A stretch of 64,000 bases of DNA, taken from PWXP01 sp034005525. GTDB taxonomy: Bacteria > Planctomycetota > Planctomycetia > Pirellulales > Thermoguttaceae. The stretch lies in contig JAVEUP010000003.1 in NCBI GenBank assembly GCA_034005525.1, positions 1 through 64,000 of the forward strand. The letters run 5' to 3'. How positions within the stretch are numbered: position 1 is the first letter of the stretch; each line of letters begins with the position of its first letter. Made by a program: the position numbers and the translations under genes. Shown here piece after piece: positions 8,513 to 17,584 of the stretch. Below the pieces are notes generated by a model. The model worked only from the letters and a program-made list of their open reading frames with translations. It had not been told where the DNA came from and searched no databases.

Positions 8513-9817
8513 TTATCCCAACCGTGTAATGCCCGGGATGGGCACAGGGTAAACACCCTTGTCGTCGGGCAGGACGGGAGGGGTCATGTCGAAGCTCACT
8601 TCCTCCGGCCCGGCAAGCCACGGCGATGCAAGTGCATCCTCCCAGGTAGTTCGCTGACCGGTGTACGCGACCATGGTGCCCAAGATGCCGATCATGGTGC
8701 TGTTGACCATGTAGGGACCGTTGTTGATGGGCTTGCCGTCGCGAATCGCCTTGAACAGGGCGACGTGCGTTTCGTCGTACATGTTGCACTTGGGGCCTTC
8801 ATAGCGCCACGGGTTCTCGCCCTCGATCTGGTGCTTGATGACGTCGCAGTAACCCTTCGTGCCGAAAACGTGGTCGGACGTCTCGTTGTGACAGCCGTTC
8901 TGCGCGCGGCCGAAACCGAATAGTCGGACGTTGTTCGGGTATTCGAACACAATGGCGTTGTGATCGAACACGTCGCCGAACACGGGGCCGACGCTGGCAG
9001 CCCGCCCACCGACGCCGTACGCGGCCACCGGCGGCTGATCGCCCAGCGCCCAAGCGCCCTTGTCGAAGCTGTGGACGAGCGACTGGAGAATGTCGTCGCC
9101 CGAAAGCCAGCAGAAGTGATACCAGTTGCGGAACTGGTATTCAGTCTCATCCCATTCCGGCTGCCGCTCGACGAGCCGGTAGGGCGTTCGCAGGTAGTTC
9201 TCCTGCACGGCTACGACGTCGCCGATGGCGCCGTCGAGAACGCGCTTCATGGTTTCCTGGACGCCCGTGTGGTAGCGCCAGCACAGACCCGAAACAACAT
9301 TCAGCCCCTTCTTCTCCGCCTCTTGGTAAGCGGCTGTCGCCACTTTGATTCCCGGCGGGTCGATGGCGTGCGGCTTCTCGATGAATACGTGCTTGCCAGC
9401 CGCAACGGCCTCCTTCAGATACTGTGGATGGAACTTCGAGGCGCAAGCGATGAGCACGACGTCGGACGCGTCGATGACGCCTTTGTATCCGTCGAAGCCG
9501 ACGAAGCAACGGTCGTCGGGCACCTGAACCCGCTCGCCGTGAATCTTGGCGATTCGCTCGCGGCTGCCGGTGACGTAGGGCTCGAACAGGTCGGCCATGG
9601 CGACCAGGCGGACACCGGGGTCGCCGTTCAGCGCATTGACTGCGGCGCCGGAGCCCCGGCCGCCGCAGCCGATCAGCCCGATCTTGATCACATCGTCACC
9701 TGCGGCGTGCGCGCTTCGTGCAAGAGAGAGCCCCAAACCGGCCGCTGCGGCCGTGCCGGCGGAAAGCTTGAGGAACTCGCGGCGGGAAGGGGGTTGTGTG
9801 ATGATCTGAGACGACAT
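8513..9817 (-). CDS. Tat-exported Gfo/Idh/MocA family oxidoreductase
   Basis: This is a 434-residue NAD(P)-dependent sugar or polyol dehydrogenase-like protein. The start at 9817 is chosen because AGGAG precedes it and the product opens with a Tat signal (SRREFLKLSAGTAAAAGLGLSL). The Rossmann motif IGLIGCGGRGSGAA and the family-typical HVFIEKPHAID (catalytic-type Lys in EKP) are present. The C-terminal half is the usual Gfo/Idh/MocA alpha/beta sheet domain. Such Tat-exported paralogs are abundant in Planctomycetes and usually sit near polysaccharide-degradation genes, as here beside a GH42-like gene. The substrate cannot be read from sequence. Confidence 0.9.
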   Translation of the reverse strand: MSSQIITQPPSRREFLKLSAGTAAAAGLGLSLARSAHAAGDDVIKIGLIGCGGRGSGAAVNALNGDPGVRLVAMADLFEPYVTGSRERIAKIHGERVQVPDDRCFVGFDGYKGVIDASDVVLIACASKFHPQYLKEAVAAGKHVFIEKPHAIDPPGIKVATAAYQEAEKKGLNVVSGLCWRYHTGVQETMKRVLDGAIGDVVAVQENYLRTPYRLVERQPEWDETEYQFRNWYHFCWLSGDDILQSLVHSFDKGAWALGDQPPVAAYGVGGRAASVGPVFGDVFDHNAIVFEYPNNVRLFGFGRAQNGCHNETSDHVFGTKGYCDVIKHQIEGENPWRYEGPKCNMYDETHVALFKAIRDGKPINNGPYMVNSTMIGILGTMVAYTGQRTTWEDALASPWLAGPEEVSFDMTPPVLPDDKGVYPVPIPGITRLG

Positions 9818-9995
9818 GGCATGACTCCTGAAAATGTGGAATGCTTGGTGGGTACCGCCGTAAGGGGGGTGTATAGCGGCGGGAAGACTCATGCTAGTAT
9901 GGAATCCGGCCGGTCGGGTGTCAATCGACCGGAACGTGTGCGGCAAGATTTTCCGGCGGTCGGGTGGCACGCTCCTCAGACGCGAGAGTAGCCCG

Positions 9996-10769
9996 TCATT
10001 TTTCCCATACGAGCCTTCCACCGCGAAATACGGCCGGGGCGGCTGTTGCAGTACACATGCCGCTGTCCTTCTTGATGTGCTTGGCGATCATCAGCCGAAC
10101 CTCTCCCTTGTCGGACGGCGGCAACGGGTAGATTCCCACTGCCGCGCCGATCAGATTCTCCGCAATGACGTGGAACTGCCCGTCCGTCTGAATCGTTCCC
10201 AACCCGTACGTTCCCAGCCAGAAGTAGCCGCCCGCATAGGTCATCGCCTGAACACCGTAGCTCGTCTTTCCGGGCACTTTGTACGTTGTGATCTTCTCTC
10301 TGAAATCAGGCGTGAACTTGTGGATCAGGTTGAACTCCTGTTCGCTGTCGCGCGGTTTGCCTTCAGCAACGTAGAAGAACCCCTCGACGAACTCGATGCC
10401 GTCCACTCCACCCCCATCCTCCAAAATGGCAATGCGTTGGATAAATGAAAGGTCCTCGCAATTGTAGAGGTAGATGAAGTACTTCTCGTCTTTTGCTCCG
10501 GCGAACTTTCGGTCGACGGCGACGTACAGTATTCCATCGTGAATACAGCAGTCGCCGTGATGGCTTGGAACGTCGCGTTGCCGGATCGTCCCGCCCGCCT
10601 TATCGGTCTTGACAAGGACGGTTGTGAACGACCAGTAGATCGCCTCGTCGTCTGCGGTGAATCCCTGGAGGTGATATCGGAATTCGCCATCACACCGGAT
10701 GTCTTCCGCAGTGGAGAGGGATGAATGGGCGCCGAACGCCAGCAGGGCACACCATAGCATGCGTCTCAT
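9996..10769 (-). CDS. Exported protein of unknown function, possibly beta-propeller
   Basis: The 257-residue protein has an N-terminal signal (MRRMLWCALLAFGAHSSLSTA). The ATG at 10769 is preceded by AGGAAG and preferred; a GTG at 10790 overlaps the upstream stop. The repeated WS-F-T, G-DGI-F-V and AMTYAGGYFWLGTYG segments suggest short propeller-like blades, similar in style to NHL or SMP-30-type sensors, but no family motif is decisive. It lies 17 bp after the VOC protein gene and is probably cotranscribed with it. It could bind a small ligand or act as a lyase/lactonase-like enzyme; function is not assigned. Confidence 0.7.
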   Translation of the reverse strand: MRRMLWCALLAFGAHSSLSTAEDIRCDGEFRYHLQGFTADDEAIYWSFTTVLVKTDKAGGTIRQRDVPSHHGDCCIHDGILYVAVDRKFAGAKDEKYFIYLYNCEDLSFIQRIAILEDGGGVDGIEFVEGFFYVAEGKPRDSEQEFNLIHKFTPDFREKITTYKVPGKTSYGVQAMTYAGGYFWLGTYGLGTIQTDGQFHVIAENLIGAAVGIYPLPPSDKGEVRLMIAKHIKKDSGMCTATAAPAVFRGGRLVWEK

Positions 10770-10786
10770 GATTCTCTTCCTGCAAG

Positions 10787-11581
10787 TCACTTGTAGTACT
10801 CCATGAACTCGACGACCGCACCGTCGTCGGCCTGGTAGAAACCGACCTTGGCAATCCCGGCGTCAAACGGTTCCAGAAGCACCTTCAGCCCCTTGGAGGC
10901 GGTGTCGATGCACTCGACGCGGAACGCGACGTGCGGCTTCTCCCGCACGGGCCCCGTGACCGGACTGTCCGGTTCGAACCGCAGCCACTCGACGCGGTAC
11001 GGATGCGACTCGATGTCGGTCACCCAAACCCGGGTCGCTTCCACGAATCGCTCGCCTGGTTTCTTTTCGGTGGTGATGAAGCCGACGTGGTCGAATACCA
11101 TGGCCGGCCTTTCCGCGGCCTTCTTCCCGGCCGCCGGTGCTCCGGCCGCAGTGGGATAGTATTCCATGAACTCCACCGTCGCGCCGTCGTCGGTCTGGCA
11201 GAAGCCGACCTTGGCAATCCCCGCGTCGAACGGCTTCGAGCACGTCTTCAGCCGCGGGCACTTGACCGCCTCCGCAATGCTCGCCACGCGGAACGCCACG
11301 TGGGGCGCGCGCGGCGTCGCCCGCCGGGCCGGGTCGTCCACGCGCAGCCATTCGACACGGAACGGATGCGCCTCGATATCGGTCACCCAAACCCGCGACG
11401 CCTCGACCAGCCGTGCATTGGGTTTCTCCTCGGCAGTCCAGATGCCGATGTGATCGAATTGCCGTACGGGATCGAATTGCCCGGCAGGCCCCTCCGCCTC
11501 CTTCTCCTCGGCCCCCAACGACACGGCCCCCAACAGCATCGCCACCAAACAGACTCCTGGAACAACGCGGCACGTCAACAT
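10787..11581 (-). CDS. Exported protein with two tandem VOC (glyoxalase/bleomycin-resistance fold) domains
   Basis: The 264-residue protein begins at the ATG at 11581, with GAGG eight bases upstream; an in-frame ATG at 11593 is less well placed. A signal peptide (MLTCRVVPGVCLVAMLLGAVSLGA) precedes two near-identical VOC modules. Each starts FDH(I/V)G and contains RVWVTDIE(A/S)HP(F/Y)RVEWLR, HVAFRV and VEFMEYY. The His in FDHxG and the Glu in VEFME are placed like VOC metal ligands. The close similarity points to a recent internal duplication. Enzymatic role (isomerase, lyase or dioxygenase-like) is unknown. Confidence 0.8.
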   Translation of the reverse strand: MLTCRVVPGVCLVAMLLGAVSLGAEEKEAEGPAGQFDPVRQFDHIGIWTAEEKPNARLVEASRVWVTDIEAHPFRVEWLRVDDPARRATPRAPHVAFRVASIAEAVKCPRLKTCSKPFDAGIAKVGFCQTDDGATVEFMEYYPTAAGAPAAGKKAAERPAMVFDHVGFITTEKKPGERFVEATRVWVTDIESHPYRVEWLRFEPDSPVTGPVREKPHVAFRVECIDTASKGLKVLLEPFDAGIAKVGFYQADDGAVVEFMEYYK

Positions 11582-11948
11582 GTAACACCTCATTTCGTTC
11601 GACTTACGTGAATTATCGAGACTTCCATCCCACAACCCTCCCATTGTCGCCCGGGATAGGATTGATGTCAAGCGCGCGAACCGCTGGTGTGCGGCAAGAG
11701 TCTCCGGCAACACCACGAGTGTGATTCTGCCCGAATACGGCGCCTGCCGCGTGTGTTTCCCCGCCGGGCCTGCCCCGGCCGGTGTCATGACTGGCCAGCT
11801 ACCCATCGACAGGGCACTGCGCGCAAGGCTCGCACAAGACGAGTGGGTCCTTTGCGACGGGGCGGAATGCCGCCACAATAGGGTTGGCACGGCGGCCCGG
11901 TACGGCCCTTCCAGCCAATCGCGGAATCCGTGGAAAGGAGCGACTCCC
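11582..11948. other. Divergent intergenic region
   Basis: These 367 bp lie between the divergent VOC and Sel1 genes and should hold both promoters. No strong -35/-10 pair was identified. Bases about 11761-11801 contain catgactggccagctac and resemble the 54-bp repeat seen at 27392 and 39502. A long in-frame extension of the Sel1 gene runs through here but lacks coding character. Confidence 0.5.
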
Positions 11949-12587
11949 GTGCGATCACGACATCTCGGGTATCCGGCCTCCGGTTGTGCGATTGTGGTAT
12001 CTCTGCTGTGCGGCGGACTGATTTGGGCTGTTCGGACCGTGCCGGACCGGATTGCAGACGTGTACGCGATCGAGCAGGCCTTTTCCACGCTACAAACTTA
12101 CGTGATGGACCACGAAGGCAAACTCAAGTGGTACCGCAAGGCCGCCCAGCAAGGGCACGCAAGGGCGCAGTTCAACCTGGGCGCGTACCACGATCGTGGC
12201 GAAGGCGCGCCGCGCGACTACGCCCAGGCGCTCAAGTGGTACCGCAAGGCCGCCGACCAGGGCGATGCTGCCGCGCAGTGCAACCTGGGCGTGTGCTACG
12301 GTCTCGGCCACGGCGTGCCGCGGGACCACGCCGAGGCGGTCAAGTGGTACCGCAAGGCCGCCGAGCAGGGAGACGCCAAGGCGCAGTTCAACCTGGGCTT
12401 GGCCTACGCTCAAGGCGAAGGCGTGGCGAAGGATTTGGCGTTCGCATACAAGTGGCTCTACATAGCCGGCGTCAGGAACGCCGATGCCCGCGCTCGCCGC
12501 CAACGCCTTGCACAATCCATGACCTCGGAGCAGATTGCCGAAGGGCGGCGGCTGTCCCGCGAGTGGCTTCAGGCCAGGACGTTCTAA
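11949..12587 (+). CDS. Membrane-anchored Sel1-repeat (TPR-like) protein
   Basis: The 212-residue product starts at the GTG at 11949, which has AAGGAG at proper spacing; the longer in-frame ATG at 11721 has no such site. An N-terminal hydrophobic segment (GCAIVVSLLCGGLIWAVR) anchors or exports it. Four Sel1 repeats follow, three with nearly identical WYRKAA-(Q/D/E)QGxAxAQxNLG units. Sel1 repeats are protein-interaction scaffolds, often in stress or secretion signalling; the partner is unknown. It is divergent from the VOC gene. Confidence 0.85.
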   Translation: MRSRHLGYPASGCAIVVSLLCGGLIWAVRTVPDRIADVYAIEQAFSTLQTYVMDHEGKLKWYRKAAQQGHARAQFNLGAYHDRGEGAPRDYAQALKWYRKAADQGDAAAQCNLGVCYGLGHGVPRDHAEAVKWYRKAAEQGDAKAQFNLGLAYAQGEGVAKDLAFAYKWLYIAGVRNADARARRQRLAQSMTSEQIAEGRRLSREWLQARTF

Positions 12588-13039
12588 AAATGTTGGCAAG
12601 CTTCTTTCCTTCTCAAGGGCACGCTTACCAATAAGTTGGTCAATTGCATTGTAGCAGGCACACGCCGTGTGCCGACAATCGCGAACGGCACACGGCGTGT
12701 GCCTACTACAATGTGTCCAAGTTATTTCTGAGCGCGCCCTAAGACCGAACCATGCGTCCACGTGGATCGTCTTCACTCCCGGACCTCCGGCGGCTGCGTG
12801 CCGTTCTCCGGCGATCGCACGTTAAGGACTCTCAATACGCAGCCCCTTTGGCCTCGCGAGTTGTTTCGACTCGGTACTGAAAGACTTTGGGCCGAATCGG
12901 AGGTTGGAGGCTGCCAGATTTTGCGATCCTTCAACCGGGGTGCTGTTGACAATCGCGACAGTGCCAATAACACTTGAGGGTATTGGGGCAAGCGTGCATC
13001 CTCGGCGCCGGCTGCGGTGCGGCGGGGAAGGAGGGAAAG
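12588..13039. other. Intergenic region with a strong palindrome
   Basis: This 452-bp gap has no supported gene. It contains the 27-bp-arm palindrome at 12648-12712. TTGACA at 12946 lacks a convincing -10 box at normal spacing. The last bases supply AAGGAGG for the gene at 13040. Confidence 0.6.
12648..12712. repeat. Long near-perfect palindrome (family B)
   Basis: Two 27-bp arms (12648-12674 and 12686-12712) with core ggcacacgccgtgtgccg are reverse complements with one mismatch, around an 11-base loop. Each arm is itself internally palindromic (cacacgccgtgtg), so a cruciform or nested hairpin is possible. There is no T tract. It looks like a dispersed repeat rather than a terminator. Confidence 0.85.
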
Positions 13040-14758
13040 ATGGCCTGTCTGCTTGCGGTTCGCGCGGTTCGTGTCGGCGTGGTGGCTCTCTTGATCGGTG
13101 CGGCCGGGGCGTCCGGCCGGGCCGACCCGCCGCAGCCGGTCATCGAAGAGGAGCGTCAGCCCGCGGCGGCGGAGCCGGACGAAGACTACGAACGCCTGTT
13201 TCCCCATTACCGGAAGCTTCTCACCCCGGTCGACCTGTCCACGCCGTTTGTCTCGCTACAGGGCCTCGCCGATCTGATCGAGGAACGCACCGGCCTGTCG
13301 GTCGAACTGGACCGCTGGGAGCTGGAGCGGCTCGAGCTGTCTCCCGATGAGCAGTATGGCGACGGGTTCATCCTGGGCCGAGGAAAGGTTCCGCTGCACA
13401 CCTATATGCAGCATGCGTTACGAAGGGCGGGGTTGGATACGGTCGCCAAGCCGGGCGGGCTGGTCATCACGTCGCGGGAGCGCGTCGAGGAACATCTGCA
13501 CATCGAGATTTATCCCGTGGCCGACTTGTTTCTCAGCAACCATCCTACGCCGCCGGAACTGCTGGCCGACCCCGTTTTCGATGCGGAACGCGCCGCCGAA
13601 GCACGCATCCGCGCGAACCCAAAGCGGCCGGTCACGCTTGACGCGGTCGAAAGACCGCTGGCCGACCTCCTCTTCGACATCGCTGCCCAGGTGGACGTTC
13701 CGCTGGTTATCGACGGCCGGGATATGGACGACCTGGGGCTCGATACCGGCATGCCCGTGACGCTCCAGTGCCGCGACCTGCCCGGCGAGGAGGCGTTCGA
13801 CCGGGTGCTGCGACCGTTGCATTTGCAGGCTTATCGCTTGAGTGCCGTGGTGGAGATCGGCCACAGGGTACATCCGGTGGATCTGGCCCCGAGAGTCCGG
13901 CTGCACTCGGTACAGGGTTTGGTGTATGAATGCCGTGAACCGGGCTCGCCGTCCCAGCCTGCCGGACTCCGGCCGGAGTTCGACCCCGCCAAGGGCGGCC
14001 GATTCTTCAATGTCGAGGCGGTCGGCGACCCGTGTGGAAGAGCGGGCGGCACCGCGACAGACGCAGGCGAGCATTCGCTTGGTAAGGAACCGCCCGATGC
14101 CCTCGCGGCCCCTGGCGGCGAAGTGCCGGAAGCCACTCGCCCCGCCCGCGAGGAGACGGCACCGGCGGATGCCAAGGCACGAACACCCGAGCCGGACCAG
14201 GAAAGCGACTCGCTTGCCGGCGAGCCGCGATACCGGACGGATTTCAACAGCCTCATCCGCACGATCACCCAAATGGTTGCACCGCACGCGTGGGATGAGG
14301 TGGGCGGTCCCGGCAGCATCGTCATAAGTCCCTGCACCCTCGACCTCTTGGTGTACCAGGCTTCCTACATACATGGGGAAATCGAGGAACTCCTCGACCG
14401 GCTGCGGCGGCTGCCGCCGGTGGTCGGCGGCCACCCGGCGATGCGGCCAGCCCGGGTGCCGCAAGTGGACCACCTCACGGCGCGCGAACTGGAAGGTCTC
14501 CGCGAGACGCTGATCTCTCACATTGCACCTCAGATGTGGGGCGATGTAGGTGGTCCCGGCCTGATGACCCTCGACGTTCCACGCGGCGCGTTGATCGTTT
14601 CGCAAACGGTCGACATGCACCGGCGGTTGCGACATTTCCTCACACGGCTCCGGCGCCGCCGGCAAGAGCAGCTCAAGCAGGAAGACCTCGCTCCCGATAC
14701 CGGGCCCGAGCAAGTGGACGGCACCACGAAACACGCGAAGGACACGAAAGGCTCATAG
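13040..14758 (+). CDS. Exported secretin-N/STN-like protein of unknown function
   Basis: The 572-residue protein starts at the ATG at 13040, with AAGGAGG seven bases upstream, followed by a signal peptide (MACLLAVRAVRVGVVALLIGAAGASGRA). Residues about 190-270 (LADLLFDIAAQVDVPLVIDG...VTLQCRDLPGEEAFDRVLRPL) resemble an STN domain of secretins and TonB receptors. Two later repeats share the pattern (L/I)I-APxxWxxVGGPGxxxLxxxxxxLxVxQ-H-IxxLLxRLRR, found in planctomycetal secretin-related proteins. A charged, low-complexity stretch separates them. No secretin pore domain is present. The last residues (TTKHAKDTKGS) and the stop codon come from the CACGAA-type dispersed repeat, so the natural C terminus may have been replaced. 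Confidence 0.75.
   Translation: MACLLAVRAVRVGVVALLIGAAGASGRADPPQPVIEEERQPAAAEPDEDYERLFPHYRKLLTPVDLSTPFVSLQGLADLIEERTGLSVELDRWELERLELSPDEQYGDGFILGRGKVPLHTYMQHALRRAGLDTVAKPGGLVITSRERVEEHLHIEIYPVADLFLSNHPTPPELLADPVFDAERAAEARIRANPKRPVTLDAVERPLADLLFDIAAQVDVPLVIDGRDMDDLGLDTGMPVTLQCRDLPGEEAFDRVLRPLHLQAYRLSAVVEIGHRVHPVDLAPRVRLHSVQGLVYECREPGSPSQPAGLRPEFDPAKGGRFFNVEAVGDPCGRAGGTATDAGEHSLGKEPPDALAAPGGEVPEATRPAREETAPADAKARTPEPDQESDSLAGEPRYRTDFNSLIRTITQMVAPHAWDEVGGPGSIVISPCTLDLLVYQASYIHGEIEELLDRLRRLPPVVGGHPAMRPARVPQVDHLTARELEGLRETLISHIAPQMWGDVGGPGLMTLDVPRGALIVSQTVDMHRRLRHFLTRLRRRRQEQLKQEDLAPDTGPEQVDGTTKHAKDTKGS
14723..14751. repeat. Single arm of the CACGAA repeat, inside the 3' end of a gene
   Basis: The sequence accacgaaacacgcgaagga plus cacgaaagg matches the arms of the inverted repeat at 3482-3600. 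It codes for the last residues of the gene ending at 14758. Confidence 0.7.
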
Positions 14759-14908
14759 GCACACTGAGTCTCTCCCTTGTCATGCGACTTGGAGGTCGAT
14801 GGAGATACGGGACCTTGCCAGGACTATGAGCATGACTGAAAGGCTCAAAGTGTACCGTTTAGATCGGCTCGCTGGGGACTGCACATCCAGACCGGAAGGA
14901 GACAAATA

Positions 14909-15169
14909 GTGACATGCCCATACTGCGGCACGACCATGTGCAAGGCCTTCGTCATCATTAGTGGCGGCGTCTGGTTGTCAGCATCACGCGCGCGGATGGA
15001 GGCGATTGTGGAATTATCCCGTTCGGGAGAAGCCCCATCTCCCAGCATTGACGGAGAAAGTCCCATGCACTGCGTCATCGGTGCTAGTGGACATGCACTA
15101 GGGAACTGGCCCAAAGAGGGACTGTATTGCTGCAACTGTTTCTCGTTCTTAGTTAGACCGCAACCATAG
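14909..15169 (+). CDS. Small zinc-ribbon protein, DUF6487-like
   Basis: The 86-residue protein begins at a GTG with AAGGAG seven bases upstream. It has two Cys pairs that can bind zinc (CPYCG near the N terminus and CCNC near the C terminus) around a central region. The layout resembles DUF6487/PF20097 proteins, which start M-x-CPYCGxxMxxG. Function of that family is unknown. It is followed after 31 bp by the exported protein at 15201, possibly in one transcript. Confidence 0.65.
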   Translation: MTCPYCGTTMCKAFVIISGGVWLSASRARMEAIVELSRSGEAPSPSIDGESPMHCVIGASGHALGNWPKEGLYCCNCFSFLVRPQP

Positions 15170-15200
15170 AGAGAGAACTCTTCATACGAGGAGGTTTCAA

Positions 15201-15911
15201 ATGAAACGTTCAATGTTGTTGGCCGTAACCGTTAGTCTGGTGACAGGACGGATGTTACTCTCCGCCGCTGCTGAGGCTGATGGCACAACCGGCAACTCGC
15301 CATGGTCGCGACTGTTTCGGGCCGTCCAGCCCGACGCTGCCCAAACGAAGGATGTACACATTGTGAACCGGAAGCCAAAGGGGATTGTAGCGGGGAAGCG
15401 TTCGGAGCACGAGGAGATCACCAGAGTCCTTTCGCATTCTGCGGCTGAAGAGGAGCTTGGCGAACTCCGCTCGTTCACGCTATTGGCTTGGTGCGTCAAG
15501 GTCACTGCCACACGCCTGCCCCCAACTCTTAGGAAGGAAGCGCTCGACTTGGCTGAGTGGGGAAATGGCGATGGCTTCTCACTGTCTGTGTTATCGAGCA
15601 GCCATGGTTATGGAGGGCGATTCGAGAACTGGCAGTACGACTCTTGGGTCAGACAGTCTGGCCTTCCTGTGACAGCGTCATTCGACAAGGCACCTACCGA
15701 GGCGGATATTGTCGCATTCGTTCAGCAAACGAATTTCGGAAACAACGAAATGGTGCCGGATCGCGTCGTCGCCACGATCTTCCTCTACGAAACAGATATG
15801 CCGCTTCTCCGTAAAGCGATGGTGGCTGGGATCGGGGACGATGAGAAATGGAGACGATATGATCGAGCGTGTTGGATGAGCGCTTACCCGGACCCGACAC
15901 AGCGTCAGTAG
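15201..15911 (+). CDS. Exported protein of unknown function
   Basis: The 236-residue product has AGGAGG before the ATG and a signal peptide (MKRSMLLAVTVSLVTGRMLLSAAAEA). Coding character is lower in GC than its neighbours. No family motif is recognised. The middle (FENWQYDSWVRQSG) and C-terminal region (VVATIFLYETDMPLLRKAM) look globular, without membrane segments. Confidence 0.65.
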   Translation: MKRSMLLAVTVSLVTGRMLLSAAAEADGTTGNSPWSRLFRAVQPDAAQTKDVHIVNRKPKGIVAGKRSEHEEITRVLSHSAAEEELGELRSFTLLAWCVKVTATRLPPTLRKEALDLAEWGNGDGFSLSVLSSSHGYGGRFENWQYDSWVRQSGLPVTASFDKAPTEADIVAFVQQTNFGNNEMVPDRVVATIFLYETDMPLLRKAMVAGIGDDEKWRRYDRACWMSAYPDPTQRQ

Positions 15912-16118
15912 GCAACACGTGCCCCCGGCGTTGCCGAGGAGGCAGTGAGACAACCGGGGCTATCGAGCGGGGAGTAGCGGTCGAAAGGGGTCGGTAGTCT
16001 TCACTCCTGCGTCGGTGTATTCATCCGGTAGCGGTACTCGGTGGCCCGCGGTGTGAGGATTCCCGACCACTGGGATGGAGTTGGAGCCAGAGTATCGCTG
16101 AAACAGGAGATCACAAAC

Positions 16119-17468
16119 ATGACATACGCACTCGCCTGGTACGCCAGTGTGGTACTAGCTGCTTGTCCCAATGGGCCGCACGAGCCGCCCGTCAGGCCGC
16201 AGGTTGGCGAGTTTGCAGTGGAGGCTGCCGACCGGCAGTTGGCGGACGCTGCAAGGCGGAACCGCTCCCTTTCCGATGTGCTGATGACACCGTCGCGAGA
16301 GTGGGTCGCCTTCGTCGTCGGCAGCTACTGGCCGGACTACGATGCGGCCTCCGCCATGGCCGTGGGGGCCTACCACGTGCCTTCTGGGCGAAAACGCCAA
16401 TTGTCGTTTTCGCCGCTGCCCCAACCGCCCGAGTCGCGGGTAGCGATGGAACTCGTCCGCTGGGGAGACGATTCGTGCGGCGTTGTTGTCGGGCTCTCTT
16501 CACCCCTTTCCGAGCAGGCGCGGTCCGAGAGCGATGACGCCGAGCGTTCCCAACCGCTCATCGGGCGGGATCCACCGCGGCTGCAATGGAAGCGGTTCCT
16601 TTGGACGTGGAACTTGTCCACGGATGAAGTGCAGTTCGTCGGGCCGTGGAACAGCGCCAAGTCTATGGTGGCGGAAGTCGTGCAGCCCGGGCGGTGCGGG
16701 TTGTGCGGTACTACTTTCGTTTCGCAGGGTACCTCGAGACTGATGGTGCGCGACAAGGCGTCCGGCCGGACCGCAACCGTCTCTCTTCGGCTGTCCAGGG
16801 GAATCCACGATACCGATGGCACGACCATGATCGCCACAACGGATCCTTGTGCGTTTGCTGTTTGCGACGCGCACGATGCCCACGATGCCGAGAAGGCGGA
16901 CTTGCGCGTATACTGCGTCGATCCCAATGCACCGGGAGGTATCCGCTGGAAGCTGGCCCACGGGGATATCGAGGCCGCTATTGGACCGGGAATCCGCGGG
17001 GCAGCATTCCTGCAACAGCGAGGGAGAACATTCCGCTCTCTGCCCTTGTTCGTCCATCGCCCCGTCGACGCGGACGTGTCGAGAACTCACCTATTGCTCC
17101 TGCGTCAGAAGGATGGGACGATCGAACGGCAGTATTCGCTCCCGTTCGATGCCCCATGGCCCAAACCTCCGATTCTGTCTCCGGATTACAAACGTCTTGT
17201 CTTTCTTCACCAGGACATACTTTTCATGGGCCGCCCGCCCGCTACAGCCGAAGAGATTGGCACTGCCGATTTCATCCTGCAATTCCGCGTCGTTGATCTT
17301 GAGTCTGGAACATTCCGAGACACGGAGAACCATTATGGCCGGCTGCCGCTATGCTGGTTGCAAGGTTTTCTCGACGGTGAGCGCGTTCTTCTCTCTGATG
17401 ATCGAGCTTTATGGACGCTCGACACAGGCAACCTCCGGCTGCGAGAGTTGTTTCGAATCGCCGAATAG
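16119..17468 (+). CDS. Putative exported beta-propeller-like protein, unknown function
   Basis: The 449-residue product is read from the ATG at 16119 with AGGAG nine bases upstream; the frame is open further 5' without a better site. It begins with a weak signal-like segment (MTYALAWYASVVLAACPNG) that could be a lipoprotein signal (LAAC). Recurrent aromatic/acidic strands such as WTWNLSTDEVQFVG and ALWTLDTGNLRLRELF resemble propeller blades. No enzymatic motif is seen. Base composition is slightly lower in GC than the flanks. Confidence 0.65.
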   Translation: MTYALAWYASVVLAACPNGPHEPPVRPQVGEFAVEAADRQLADAARRNRSLSDVLMTPSREWVAFVVGSYWPDYDAASAMAVGAYHVPSGRKRQLSFSPLPQPPESRVAMELVRWGDDSCGVVVGLSSPLSEQARSESDDAERSQPLIGRDPPRLQWKRFLWTWNLSTDEVQFVGPWNSAKSMVAEVVQPGRCGLCGTTFVSQGTSRLMVRDKASGRTATVSLRLSRGIHDTDGTTMIATTDPCAFAVCDAHDAHDAEKADLRVYCVDPNAPGGIRWKLAHGDIEAAIGPGIRGAAFLQQRGRTFRSLPLFVHRPVDADVSRTHLLLLRQKDGTIERQYSLPFDAPWPKPPILSPDYKRLVFLHQDILFMGRPPATAEEIGTADFILQFRVVDLESGTFRDTENHYGRLPLCWLQGFLDGERVLLSDDRALWTLDTGNLRLRELFRIAE

Positions 17469-17584
17469 AGGATCGATGCGACAGGCGGGAACAGGCGGAC
17501 CGTCTACGATGACGACGGCCAGCGGTTCCCTGAAGCGCAAAACGAAAGCTGCGCCCGCGACCTCACCATAACGCCGGCAGGCGC

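Noticed and set aside
12946..12974. TTGACA as a -35 box before the STN-like gene
   Set aside because: No reasonable -10 hexamer at 16-18 bp; nearest AT-rich run is only 13 bp away.
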